Part shown: positions 23,111 to 36,540 of the stretch, one piece after another
Layout: the number at the start of each line of letters is the position of its first letter
How positions within the stretch are numbered: the first letter of the stretch is position 1
Source: Diadema setosum
Lineage: Eukaryota > Echinodermata > Echinoidea > Diadematoida > Diadematidae
NCBI RefSeq assembly: GCF_964275005.1
Contig: NC_092686.1
Coordinates: forward strand, 48,657,627 to 48,721,626
Direction: 5' to 3'
DNA length: 64,000 nucleotides
Program-made: the position numbers and the translations under genes
The notes under the pieces: generated by a model
What the model was told of the DNA's origin: nothing
Seen by the model: the letters and a program-made list of their open reading frames with translations, nothing else
Database searches by the model: none

Positions 23111-26100
23111 ATGCCAAAAGCAAAAGGGAAACGCCAGAGAGATTCTCTGCCTAACAACACTCCAGCAGCATCAAACTTAACAAATTCAGGTGAGTCATGA
23201 TATTTCTGTCTCAAAATTTTGTGTATCAAAGCTCATTTTGAAGCTAGTGAAAACAATAACTTGTTACTCATACAGCTTAACTTTTGTTACAGCATCCACA
23301 AGGAATGTGATGAATGCATTATATTTGTTCTTCTTCTTAAGTGCCGTCTTCAGTCCAAAGGTTGGCGACTATGGACCTCCACTCTGTTCTGTTCATGGTC
23401 GCCTTACTACATGCAGCCGCACTCTTTCCTGTCCACTCCTTTATGTAATTGTTACACTACACACTGCACTTTCGTCCTCTGCATCTTCTGCCTTCTATAA
23501 TCCCTTCCAGTACACTTTTTTTGGATGTTCTTATGTCTCTTAACATGGCCAAAATATTTGAGTTTTCTTGATTTAATGTCTTTCATCAAGGTTTTTGTGA
23601 CATTCAGATGATCTAGAACATACTGATTTGTTTTCCTGTCTGACCATGATATACGGCCTACATGTAGGCATCTGAATATCCACATCTCGAATGCAGCCAG
23701 CCTTTTCATATCATCCAAGTACAATGTCCATGTTTCACAACAGTAAAGGAGAGTTGAATGCACATAACATTTTACTAATCTGAGCTTGGTTGCAGTAGAT
23801 ATCTTGCTTGATGTTAACACTTTATACTCATTTGGATATACTTAGTTTTAGCCATTCCAATTGTTCTCCTAATTTCTCCACCATTCTTCCCATCTTCATA
23901 AACATTTTGTCCTAAATATGTGAATTCACTGACTTGTTCCAGGAGAGTGTTGCTGATAGAGATGTTTACCCAAGTTTTGGTCTTTTTCACATTCATGTCC
24001 AAGCCAAATGCCTTACTTTGGCAGTATATGACATTGAATGATTGTTTGCAGGTCTTGTTCATTATCAGCTAGCTACACAGTATCATCCGCATATCTCAGA
24101 TTATTTATCATTACTCCACTAATGTTAATGCCAGGTATGCCTTCAGTGCTTTTAAAAATGTATTCTGTGTATAGATTAAACAAACTAGGTGACATGATGC
24201 ATCCCTGACGAACACCTCGTTTGATTTCTGCATAATTGGAAAATTCATTGTCAATCCTGACACATGCCCTTTGGTTCCAGTACAGGTTTGCAATCACTCT
24301 CAGATCCTTACTGTCCATCCCGGTATTGCGGAGACACTCGAAAACTTTCTGGTGCTGGACTCTATCAAATGCCTTAGCATAATCAGTGAAGCATACATAG
24401 AGGTCTTTTCCCTTTTCCAAGCACTTCTCCGTAATGATGCGCATAGTAAATATGGCATTGTGTGTCCCAGACCCCGACTTGAAGCCAAATTGGGTTTCTC
24501 CAGAGTTCTCACTGAGCACAAACTGATTCCTCTTCAGAATGATCTTGAGTAGGATCTTCATGATATGGCTCATGAGACTGATAGTTCTGAGGTCACCACA
24601 TTCCATTGCCTTGGGTTTTTGGGGCAGTGTTATGAACACAGATTCCAGCAAGCCTGATGGAAGATATCCTGTTTCATACTGTTCAATAAGTGAGTCAACC
24701 GAGCAACACCATAATCATCCAAAGCTTTAAGCATTTCATCCTGGATCCCATCTAATCCTGCTGCCTTGTTGTTTCTCATCTCTTTCAAAGCATTTATAAC
24801 CTCTGATTCTAGAATGGCTGGGCCTTCACATTCAGTTACCTCTGCTTTTGGCGGAGGATCATCAGCAAACAAGTCTCCAACATATTCCACCCATCTACCA
24901 AGAATCTTATCTTTATCAAAGATGATTATGCCATCCTTCCCTCAAATACAGCCACTCTTTGCTGAAAATTTCTTGATGCCACACAGATTCTTGGTTTCTT
25001 TGCTACTGTAGTGTAAAAGAACATAAAATTTGGTTTATTCATGGGTCAAAGTTTATACATCCTGTGTACAAACATCAAGCAACTACAAGCTTACCATCCA
25101 AAGGAAAATCAGTATATGTAATTCCTCTAGCTTTTGTTTATTGTGATATCACTATTTCTGCAAGAGTTTGTTTTGGTAGATTTGGAGGTTGAGTTAAGTA
25201 GGCTTATTTAACTTGAGGTATACAATGCCCTATGCTCTTAACTGTGTAGAATCACTGCCAAGCACATCTTTTCCTTTCCCCTCAGCCACCTACACGACAA
25301 TGTATATCTCATAAAACCAGTAATGATTGGTTTTTTTTTGGGGGGGGGGGGAGGAGGGTAGTCAAGCACTGCCACTTATTTCCATGAAATGTTCATGAAA
25401 TGTTCATTTTCCTTTTCATGCCATGAAATGTTCATTTTCATGAAATGAAAATAAGGGTGTTCCATGGTGTAGCTGAAGGGCTTGTCACCTTCCCACTTCA
25501 TGATGCATTGAACATCATGTTTCATTTGCTTGTATGAATGTTGGTAAACATGTTGTAGAATGTATACAGTGAGGAAAATTTCATGTCACAATCTAGAAGC
25601 AGATCAATTGTACCTCATGTTGTACTCCTCTGAATTTCCTCCATTTTAGCCAAAAAGCGGAAAACAACTTCTGGTGCCGCAAAGCCTCAAACGGCAGTCC
25701 CTTTGGTTGATAAATCTACCTTTGGCCAAATGGTAAAGTCTGCTGGCTTTCACCTCATGGCTGGAGATCACCCAAACCAGCTGAGTGAGTCAGAGTGATG
25801 CACCCTGTTATAACATGGTTATAACGTGTTATATATCATATGCTATATGTTATATGCTACAAGTATATGTTATGTCTTATATATCAGATGGGTTAGCCAA
25901 ATACCGGTTAGTGATTGGCTAAACACAGTCACGTGATGGAAGCGCATTGGTTATGTTCGCCCATGGGCAGAACATTTTTGTAATGTTCTCCCATGGGAAA
26001 ACATTTTCACGTAACAAATGACAAACGATACCAAACGATTGAACGATCATATTTTTCACGCAATCGATAGGATAAATTTGTCTATTCCATACAATGTGAA

Positions 26101-26506
26101 AAAGCAGATGACCGATTATTGTAATGCATATGAAAATGTGATAATTTGACTAACCCATATGATATAACAGATGATGACTTTTGTTGTCAGAAACATGTAC
26201 CAAACGTTCTACCCTCAGGGTTTGAAATGCTATTTCGGGAGGCTATAAGTCCCTCAATAGCATTTCAAACCCTTCGGGTGGAACATTGGGTATGTTCCCT
26301 CCCCCGCCAGTCATCATCTATATAATGTTATATCAGGGCTCGACACTAACGGTGGCCCGGGGCCACCAAAAACGCACGTCGGGCCACCAAAATTTCAGAA
26401 ATGAATAATTTGGTGGCCTGATCGGGCCACCAAAAAGGGTCGGATGTTTGCCCATGCCTTTGGGCCACCAAAAATAAAAGTTAGTGTGGAGCCCTGGTTA
26501 TATGTT

Positions 26507-26551
<45 letters not shown>

Positions 26552-29500
26552 AATCATGATGGAGTAATGGACCTGGTTTCAACTGAAAACATTTTGTGAA
26601 GTGACATTCTAGATTGAAATGATAATCATGGAGTAATGGACCTTGTTTTAAGTGAAAACATATAAAATTACTTTTTGAATTGAATTAGTTGGTCATAATA
26701 GATTGTATCTGGTCAATATCATATTCTTTGCCATCAGACCCAATCAATATACAGATGTACTGTAGATCACATTGATGTTCTGAATATAGATTGATTTCTC
26801 TGCAGTTGCAATGTATGTGATGTGTGAAAGTTAGAATTGAATACTTTCACTGTGCAATTTAATATGAACATGCTACCTTAGCGTCCTGTGCATCCATTTG
26901 TATAATTAATTGGAAGTTTTTGTTTGTTTGTTTGTTTGTCTACTTTACTTTTACAACTGTTAGGTGTGGATCAAGTTATGTTCCAGAAAAAGATCAGAAA
27001 AGCTGTGAAATCCAGCATGAATCTGGAAAAGGTAAACATTCATACACTAACTGTCAAAGTCATGTGTAAACAGCAAGGCTTGCAAATTACTTGAAAGCAT
27101 TTTTATGTCATCAGTGTGATATTTATTGTCAAGTCACAGACATAACCCCCCCCCCCCTAAAAAAAAAAAAAAAAAAATAGTACTTGAAGAGGGTGGTTTT
27201 GATGAAAAATGCAAAATTGTGAGATCTCTCAAATATTTGAGACAAAAGTATGATAATAAGAAAGTTTAGAATCAAGAGAATGTAATTAGCATACTAATAT
27301 TTGGTAATTTTATAATTCCTTTGGGTTGACAGGCCTTGAATCTTATGCTATATTTGACAGACATAAAATGTGTATTGCATGGAGAGAGAAGACCTAGGAG
27401 CAGAATTTATGCAAAATTCTACATGAACAGGGAATGTTCTTTGATCTTTGAAAGATGTTTTCATATATTTTATGTCTTTAACAGACCATTGAAGAATTTA
27501 TCACCGGCTTACAGAACCACATTGAAGATTCGGTGAGGTATGTCAAACCATTGCTTCTCAGTATTCAGGTGTCAACAGGCTTCACTCATGTAGTACTCAG
27601 AGTCTGCTGATCATAAGCTTAACAAAGAGCAGAAATATAATCATCCAGCAGTGTTTATCAGCAAAAAAATTGTGCTGGCTTTTGTTACATAAATTATATA
27701 TTTATTTATTTTTGTTTATTTGTTTATTTATTTGTTCATTCATTTATTTTAAGGATGCAATAGCTCATTTGACAAGTGATACAAGCTAACTATGGAAATA
27801 GAAGTATTGAGATCATACACTATTATAAATGCATATTTGGCTGTTTTTGAAATACTCACTGATATGGTTTCAGTGTTGGAAAGGGATATACAGTAATTGA
27901 ACATTTTTTGTCTTCTAGTGTTACTTCAGAGATGGCTTTCTCCTGCATTTTCCAATTTAAAAACCTCACTTAAATGCATTAATGTTATCACGCTGTGATG
28001 TGCAGTTATGTGGGATCTCATACTGTATTTATTTGTTAAATCATATTATATTAACCGGTTCCTTAAGGGAACCTGGTGTATCAAAATGTAGACAAGAGTG
28101 CCTGCATTTGTGGCCTCAATTCATGTTTATACGATTTATACTGCCCATAAAAATGGCTTTGATAGAAAGATTAGAGTTTCTTCTATCAGCATGTGTTCTC
28201 TTTCTGTAGGAAAACTGCGTATATCAGTAGTATCTACTTTTTTTATGATGTAGTTTGCGCTCGTGTTGCTATAGAACTCGTGTGAAAATGTACACAGCAA
28301 TCACGGCTGAGCTCAGTAGGTTTTGGTGTTCGCTGACCCCATTTAGGTGCCTCGTTTTGAGTATAACAAAAGAGTCTGCTAGCCCATCAGCACACGCTCA
28401 ATTGATACCTCGCACCCGGTTGATATTTTCATTGTACGATGGGACATGTAATTCACCGTGGAAAGGAAGAGATACATGTACCGCTTGACTTCTTTCTCAC
28501 ATGTGGATTACCAACCTGTTCGTTCTTTGTCGACGAGGAAAAAAAAATCTTGTTTGGGGGCATTGAAGGCTCTCAGAGAATTGCGGGAGGAACGGTTAAA
28601 GCATGTTTATGTTTATCTTACCCAGAGATACACAAAAGTTCAGAATGAATCAAATTCATTCAGAGCAGACAAAATGCTAGTAGTATGGACTGTGAAGTAG
28701 AAAAGATATGGTGTGACTGTATACTTACTATAAATGCAGACAGGTAAGGCGAGTGATATGGAGAAGAACTTAACCAACAGCAAACTACAAATTGAATGTT
28801 TCCACAGATTAAAGTACAGCTTGCTGCCAACCATGTCATCTGCAGAGTGTGAGAGGTGAGCACACCAGATTCTATCAAACTTTCACAACTGACCACATTT
28901 ATCATGTATCAAACCTCAGCAATTGAAAATATTTTAAACAAATTATCAGTGCTGTGATGATGACTTAACCTGCAAACTTTACTGTAATAATTACAATTTA
29001 TAAGTTTGAAAATCTCCTCTGAATCTCTAATGATGATACAAATCCTCTCTATAGTTGTTGCTTCCATTTTCATGTCATAATGGTAAAACCCCCACCAAAT
29101 TATATAATGGTATCCCAGTTCACATTCTTTTTAGTAATATTTGATCATCAATTGTTCTGTTATATAATCATATGCATAAAGTGTAGGGTTATTCTGTAGG
29201 GCATACACTTTTGCATATGGCACAATATGAACAAACAAGGGGGAGGGATGAGTCTCCAAATACACATTTTCTATTTTGCTAGCTTTTATGACTGATACTT
29301 CACTCACAAATGACATTTTTTTTTTGGGGGGGGGGGATTTTGATAGGTGTACATTTTACCTAATTCTAACACCATTTTGTTCAGTCAATAGAAGCAAATA
29401 TTTCATTGCTTTCCACTGAAAGTTTGAAATCTTTTTGTGAAATGGCAAGTGTGTCTTGACTTCTGACCATTACTGCAGTGCTAGAGGGGGCAATCAAGAT

Positions 29501-30621
29501 AGTTTGATCAGACTACTTCTTGGGGTGGATGAGATGCAGGTAAGTTTACTTTGGATTTTCTACAATGTCTTCGTCATTACCTACGTACATGTATATTATT
29601 GCAATTTTAGTTTTTGTGTGTTACTGTTTGTTTTGCCCCATAGCATTCATTCTCTATTCCTATTAACATGTTTGTCCTTTCCACTCACTTGCAAATGCCT
29701 GTTTCTCAAAGCTTTGTTTTATTATTGGATTTTAAACAATTTTGAGGCATAAATGTACTGGAGACACATCTATTCTCAACCCATTGCAACTGTGCCAGAG
29801 ATATTCAAGTTCTGTGATATAAATTGGAGAGAGAGAGAGAGAGAGAGAGCGGTGGATTTTTTTCTTCTGCCTAAATCTGTGAGATTTGTTGAAGCCAGAA
29901 TTTGCTTTGCCACTTCTTTGCTTATCAGAAGACAGACTGTACATTATAATTTGTTTTGCTCATGTGTTGTAGGTACTTCATGAACAGAAAACTGCCATAT
30001 GACATGATCCTGTGTTTGATGATCATAAGTTCTGCAATACTTCTTGAATTCTAGTGTGAACAATCTTATGAATCATCTACTGAACCATCTATCTCACTGA
30101 GTCATATTATTATCCGTTACAATTTCAGCCAGCTCTGGTCAACATGCTCCTTGAAAAGCTGCCAGAATTCATGGGGGAAGAAGAGTAAGTGTATTGCTTT
30201 ATACAAGAGAACCTTATCCTCTTCCCTTTCAATTTGTCTACATCATGTCGGACACCTCAATTACTGTCACATTTCCAATCTTAAAATGCAACTTTTTGTA
30301 TGTAAACAGTATCAGTCATCTATTAGTGCAATGCTCATGCTTCATTTTGTTGTCATATGGCATGCTTTTAGGGGGTAAATGCAGTGATTAGTGTCTTTAA
30401 TATTCGACTGTATAGAGATTGAGACTTTCTTTGTGTGCTACCTTATTATGAGTATTTAGTGTGAATTCCATGCCAAGCCTCAAGAAGTATTTCTCTACTC
30501 TAACTTTTTGTTTTATGTTCAACCTGTGAGCAGTAGCATGTTTGACTACAGTGAAGCAGTGGACCTTCCAAAACTAATTCTCAACCAGTTCCACTGGCTT
30601 GACAGAGTCATCAACAGCAAG
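23111..30621 (+). CDS. FANCD2: FANCD2 exons 1-8, N-terminal region
   Basis: These exons encode residues 1-196. Exon 1 opens [16 protein letters not shown], a basic start like the nuclear-targeting N terminus of vertebrate FANCD2. Exon 2 carries [13 protein letters not shown] and the conserved [13 protein letters not shown], continued in exon 3 by [16 protein letters not shown] (human 'NQLAVDQ..FQKKL'). Exons 4-7 give [28 protein letters not shown] and [14 protein letters not shown]. Exon 8 gives [16 protein letters not shown], matching human 'LIVSQLKWLDRVVDGK'. The chosen ATG is the only one that lets the N terminus align in length with the family. Intron 1 holds a reversed LINE and intron 2 a cluster of three MITEs. 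Confidence 0.95.
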
Positions 30622-33600
30622 GCAAGTTGCGATGTGTGAGGGTGGAAAGACATATGTTAATTCTGCTACGTCATCATATTTATTCATTCTGTGTTTTTTG
30701 GTAGCATTTTGAGCCTTGGACTTTTTTTTTCCATTTTGAATTTACTTATATTTTGAAATAATGCACTTGTTAAAATAATTCAGTTGATCCCTCAAGTAAT
30801 GGCAATTATATGTTTCATTTTTTTCAGTTACCTTCTTACTCTGTCCTGTCAGTATTTTGATTCATATGCTGTTATTGATATTTATGCCTCCGCCACGAAG
30901 TGGTGCTGGAGGCATTATGTTTTCGGGTTGTCCGTCCGTCCGTCCGTCCGTCCGTCCGTCCGTACGTCTGTACGTCCGTACGTCCGTACGTCCGTCTGTC
31001 CATCCGCATTCGTTTACGCGATAACTTGAGAAATATTGACTGGAATTTTACCAAACTTGGTCCAAATATAAAGTATGATGGGGCAATTACTTGATTAGAT
31101 TTTTTGGTGAAATCGGCTAAAGGTCAAAGGTCAAAGGTCAAGGTCAAATCATGAAATTGTATCCGTTTACGCGATAACTCAAGACTGGATTGAGCAAATT
31201 TCACCAAACTTTGTCTGAGGATGATGTTTGATGGGACAATTACATGATAGTTTTTTTAATGAAATCGGACAGAGGTCAAAGGTCAAAGATCAAGGTCAAA
31301 TCCTAAAATTTATCTGTTTACGTGATAACTCAAAACTGGATGAAGTAGCTTTCACCAAACTTGGTCCAAGGATGATGTATGATGGGGCAATTAGTTGAGG
31401 AGATTTTAGTGACATTGGCAAGAGGTCAAAGGTCAAAAGGTCAAGGTCAAATGCTGAAAATGTTGCTATTTCCCCCATATCTATGCAATGCCCGAAGGTA
31501 TTTTATTGAAACTTAGTGTAGACATGTACTACTGCGTAAAGATTCTCCAGAGAGAGTTTCATGTCAGAAGGTCAAAGGTCAAAAGGTCAAAGGTTAGGTG
31601 AAAATGTTGCAATTTCACTTTTCTGGCAAATGGTTTAATGTATCTTCATAGAACTTGGTACATATGCATGTACTGACTGGCAGGGATTATCTAGGGAATT
31701 TAGGGGTCATGGGTCAGTATGTAGTCAGGGGTCAAAGGTCAAGGTCAACTCCTCAAAATTTTACTGTTTCCCTCATATACCAGTGTATATTCAATGCTTG
31801 CATTATTAGTTTTAAAACTTAATATATACATGTTGTATTACCTAATGGAGATTCTCCGGGAAATTTCCAGAGGTCAAAGGTTAAGGATCAAAGGTCAGGT
31901 TTAAATGAAAAAAAAAACAAACCTATTTTGTACTGTAATTACACTCTTTCTTCATGCCTTGAAAAGTACTCAATGCATAAACTTATAACAGGGTCGGTCA
32001 GAAGTCAAGTAAAAATCCTCAATCCCCCAAATATGTGTACCTGCACTCTTAGACAATTATAGCAAACCCAGTTTGAGGAAAGTGAACATTCAATACATTT
32101 CTGACAAACCTGTCATGTCAGTATTTTGCCAGTTATGTGAAACTGTCATCACACAGTGTGAAGACATTGTACTATACACCTATTGGGAGAGTCATGCATT
32201 ATGGTGGAGGTATCAGTCGCCATAGTGACATTTCTAGTTTAAAATGTGATTTTCAGGGTATTGGTACACTTTAACATAAATGCACAGGAAGGATAGTACA
32301 CTGTTAGCACAATTCCCGCCATGGTGTCAATCTTATGGTAGTGCTCTGATCCAGCACCTTACAATGCAGCACATCTATATGAAGGTCTTGGTTTCACTTT
32401 ATTCAGACTTCGGGAATTTGTGATGAAACAAGCCAAATAGCTCTAACACACACACACACACACACACACAAATCCAACTCAATAAATTGTTGATGGTTTT
32501 GCAAGCTCTGTTTGATAGCCAACTGTATGTTTTCCATCTGAAGAGGGCTGCATACCTCTACAGAGTTCATAATAACAAGCAATTAGTCATTGAACTGTAC
32601 ATGTCTTTCAGGTATTGTTCAGTGGTGTGATCTTTCTCCATTGGCTGGTTCGATCAAGTAGCATACTGTACACATGAATGTATGCCATTTATACATGCAT
32701 AAAATTTGCTACATATGAATGACCGCAGATCTGACACCGTAACAGAATGCCTGAGCACATTTATATATTCATATATAACAATATATATATTCACATACAT
32801 TATATATATTCATATATTCATATATTCATATATTCATATAATCATATATTCATATATTCATATATTCATATATTCATATATTCATATATTCATATATTCA
32901 TATATTCATATAATCATATATTCATATATTCATATATTCATATAATCATATATTCATATATTCATATATTCATATATTCATATATTCATATATTCATATA
33001 TTCATATAATCATATATTCATATATTCATATTGGCCTGTATGTAGTATGGACCTGTTGATCATTTGTGATTATTTGTAATTATTTGTAATTATACAGTTA
33101 CAGACAAGCCTGATTTCACATAGACCATGTACAAAGTACAGCTGGGCCAAAGGCGGGGCCTAAGGCCGGACCCAAGGCCACGGGCCTTAGCCCGGAACCA
33201 GGGGCCCAGAGCCCAAGTGGGCCCAGGCCCAGGGGCCCATAGCCCAAGTGGGCCCAGGCCCAGTGGCTCAGGGGCCCACTGGGCTCACGGGGCCCAAGGC
33301 CGGGCCGAGGCCAGGAGCCCAAGTGCTGGCCCAAGGCAGGGGGCCCAGCCAGGGGCAACCAGACTGAGACCACTAAGAGTACCAGTCATGACTTGCTGTG
33401 ATAATGATGTGGCAGGCCTGTGCATACACATATTATGTAAGTACACTGTACAGGGCTGTGCATATTATGTAAATACACTGTGCACTAACTATACACAGTC
33501 ATGACGTGCTGTGATAATGATGTGACAGGCCTGTGCATACACATATTATGTAAATACACTGTACAGGGCTGTGCATATTATGTAAATACACTGTACACTA

Positions 33601-36509
33601 ACTATACACAGCCCAGTCGCTGTATAAATCGCGACAGGGCTGCACCTGAGCAGCCCACAACACAGAGTAAACACAAAGCAAATTTTACGATTGCATTTAG
33701 TTTTGATACTTGCCATCATTTTTTGTCACCTCAACTGCATCAAAGACAATCTTTATGAACTCTTTATGTGCCATGGAGGAAATTCCCTGTGTGCCACTTT
33801 ATTCTCTGAGGCACGAAGGTAGTCATGCTTTGAGAAAGAATTTTGTTTTTCCAATTTGTATAACTTCTTCAAATTTCTGTTAAGCTGGACATAATAGTGA
33901 GCAAAGTTAGAGAGGAATGCCAAACTTTGCTTCCATATACAATGTATAAGAATTCTATTTTCAATTTTTCTTTTGAATTACCAGTTGCTACATTACTGTA
34001 AAGGCATGACTTTTGCACATAAAATAGTGACAGAAACTTAGAATGTACACGCAAATCTAGTTGGGAACACCGCTTGATAGTCAATCACCACATAGAATGC
34101 AAGCCGTATGTGAGAGGAACAAAAGCGCGAGAAACGCTTTGATTGTACCGTGGGATTAGTGATGTATCGATCGGTTTTGGCGGCTTTGTTTGTTGAGCAG
34201 AATATGCGAAGTTGGCACGCCGTCGACTGAGCCGGACGTGCGAACGTGGCACATAAAGAGTTAATGAGACTTCATACCGTACCTGTTTTCCTGGGGTTAT
34301 TTGTGGGAATTCTCCGATCTGGGTACTATTCGCAAATCTAACAACATGTGAAAATATCAACTCCTGATCATGTAACGTGCATGTGTACATTTCTGTGTTC
34401 ACTGCTGTATTCCATGAACATGAATTCAACAACTACTGTTATATCCTGTAATATGAGCTGCCAGGACAAAACTCACATACGCTCTGATTCTGTATAGCAA
34501 TCACTTTCAAAGCAATGTATTGATACATTTCTGCCAGCTAAAAATTCTTAAATGTCGGTTCACCCATGTGAACGGGTACAGAAACTGAAGCCTAGGTGGT
34601 GGGTTAAGCAGAATTGCTGCTGTCCTTACAGTCCCACTCATATGTTTTCATGTTAGTCTAATGCTAGTTTGAGGCAATAAGAGAGTGTGCCAAGCAGTTT
34701 GCGAAGCAGGGATTCAGCTGGATGTCGAAAGTGATTAGCCATTCTGATACTTGAATTTAACAATACCATTTAACAATTCCATACCACCTAAAACCCCAAC
34801 CCTATCAAATTCTTTAGAATTTCTGCTATCAAAACAATGATAGGATAATCAAAGTAAATTTTTTCTGTCACAAATCTGCTGTTACTGTGTTATTACCTCC
34901 GCCCAGGGGGAAGGTTATGTTTTCGTTACCGTTGGTTTGTTTGTTTGTTTGTTTGTTAGTTAGTTTGTCTGTGTGCAAAATAACTCAAAAAGTAGGTAAC
35001 GAATTTGGATGAAACTTGCAAGAAAGGTTTAGATTGATACAAGTAACAGATGATCAAATTTTGGTAGTGATCTGAGAATTTTGGAGGAATTTATGAAGAA
35101 TTTTTTATATTTTGGCAGGTAGGGTCAATGAACTTGGGAGTTCAGGCTGCGCGTATTTGAGGTTTGCATGCGCGCACTAGTGCATGCTCTAGTTTCTGCT
35201 AGGGCGAGGCGCGCCGTGCAGCTGAGGGTTTATGACGTAACAAAGGCTTCTATATTGGGAAATTGGGCGACTTTCAGCACACAATGCTGTGAGTATGTAT
35301 GGGTGGAAATCACTTCTATGGAAGAACAAGATCAGTGGTGGAAATGATCTGCATGCTTGGCGGAGGTCTGCGCTCTCAGAGTGCTTCTGTAGTTTTGAAT
35401 GTCTTCCTCTGTGAAAAATGTGAAATCAATGAAAGGAAAAAATATGGTACCTGGTAAATATTAATAGCTGTACACATTATTCACACATGTACTATACAAT
35501 GTATGACAGTAGCATATATTCACTCACAAAAAACACTGATACAGTTGAACCTCTCGTATCCGGACAAGTCGGGACCGGGGCTCATCCGGATAAGGGATTT
35601 GGCCGGATACGGGAGACTCAATGCTTTATACATGTACATATACATACACATGTACTGATGTAGCCCATTGTAGTATGTGTACCACATGTAGTAATGTGTA
35701 TACTGCAACCTTTTCATTGTTACACTCAGTAACAGACCCCAAAATAGAGGTTCGTATTTGCAAGAATGAAATCATTTTCTTTTATAAATTCTTGGAATGA
35801 TTTACCTAAATAATTATTAAGAAATGTATCAAGTAGATCTTGAAAATAAACCGTACTCGGCAAAGTCGACTGTAGGTCGCCATTGTTAGATTGAGTTGGA
35901 AATCCCCCTTTCCTCCCATAATTATTAAAAAAAATCACGGTGAGATTGCATCCGTATAATAGACCAGTTCGTAATTCCACTTTGCGCATGAGCAGAAAAA
36001 GGTCATTTGTACCAACAGGCATTTTGGTTTATTAATTCACTGAGATAAGCATCTGTGATGTGATGATTATTCATGTGATCCTTATCTAAATAGTGCTTGC
36101 CAGCACATCCACCTGACAGCAAGCCTGGTATGAGGCAATATCAAAAGAAAAAGGTTGTTATTACATTCAATACGAAACAATGAATTAGATGCTTGCTAAA
36201 GTGTCCACTGACGGACTATTCTGGTCACCTGGTCTAAACACAAGTTTATACTTTGTTTGAACACGAATTCCATAAATTGTTATGTCGGGCAAGCTTATGC
36301 ATTATACCGCTTTGAAAACGAGTGAAGTGCCTAACCAACTGAGAAAAAAGAAAGGTTATCTGTACCAAGGTGTACATGAGCTAATTACGAACTGGCTTAT
36401 AGAGAGATCCGGATAAAGGGAGGCCGGACAAGAGAGGTTCAACTGTACATGTAAAGGAGTTAAAGAATCAGCAGACATAGTTTTACAAGATGTATTGCAG
36501 AGTTCAATT

Positions 36510-36540
<31 letters not shown>

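Noticed and set aside
28258-28700. Overlapping open frames in FANCD2 intron 4.
   Set aside because: None matches FANCD2 or another family, and the exon 4 to exon 5 junction is in phase without them.
32756-33030. CRISPR-like regular repetition.
   Set aside because: Contiguous 8-base tandem units without spacers in an animal genome; a satellite.
32706-33504. Long open frames over the satellite and the GC island.
   Set aside because: They are periodic translations of simple repeats, not genes.
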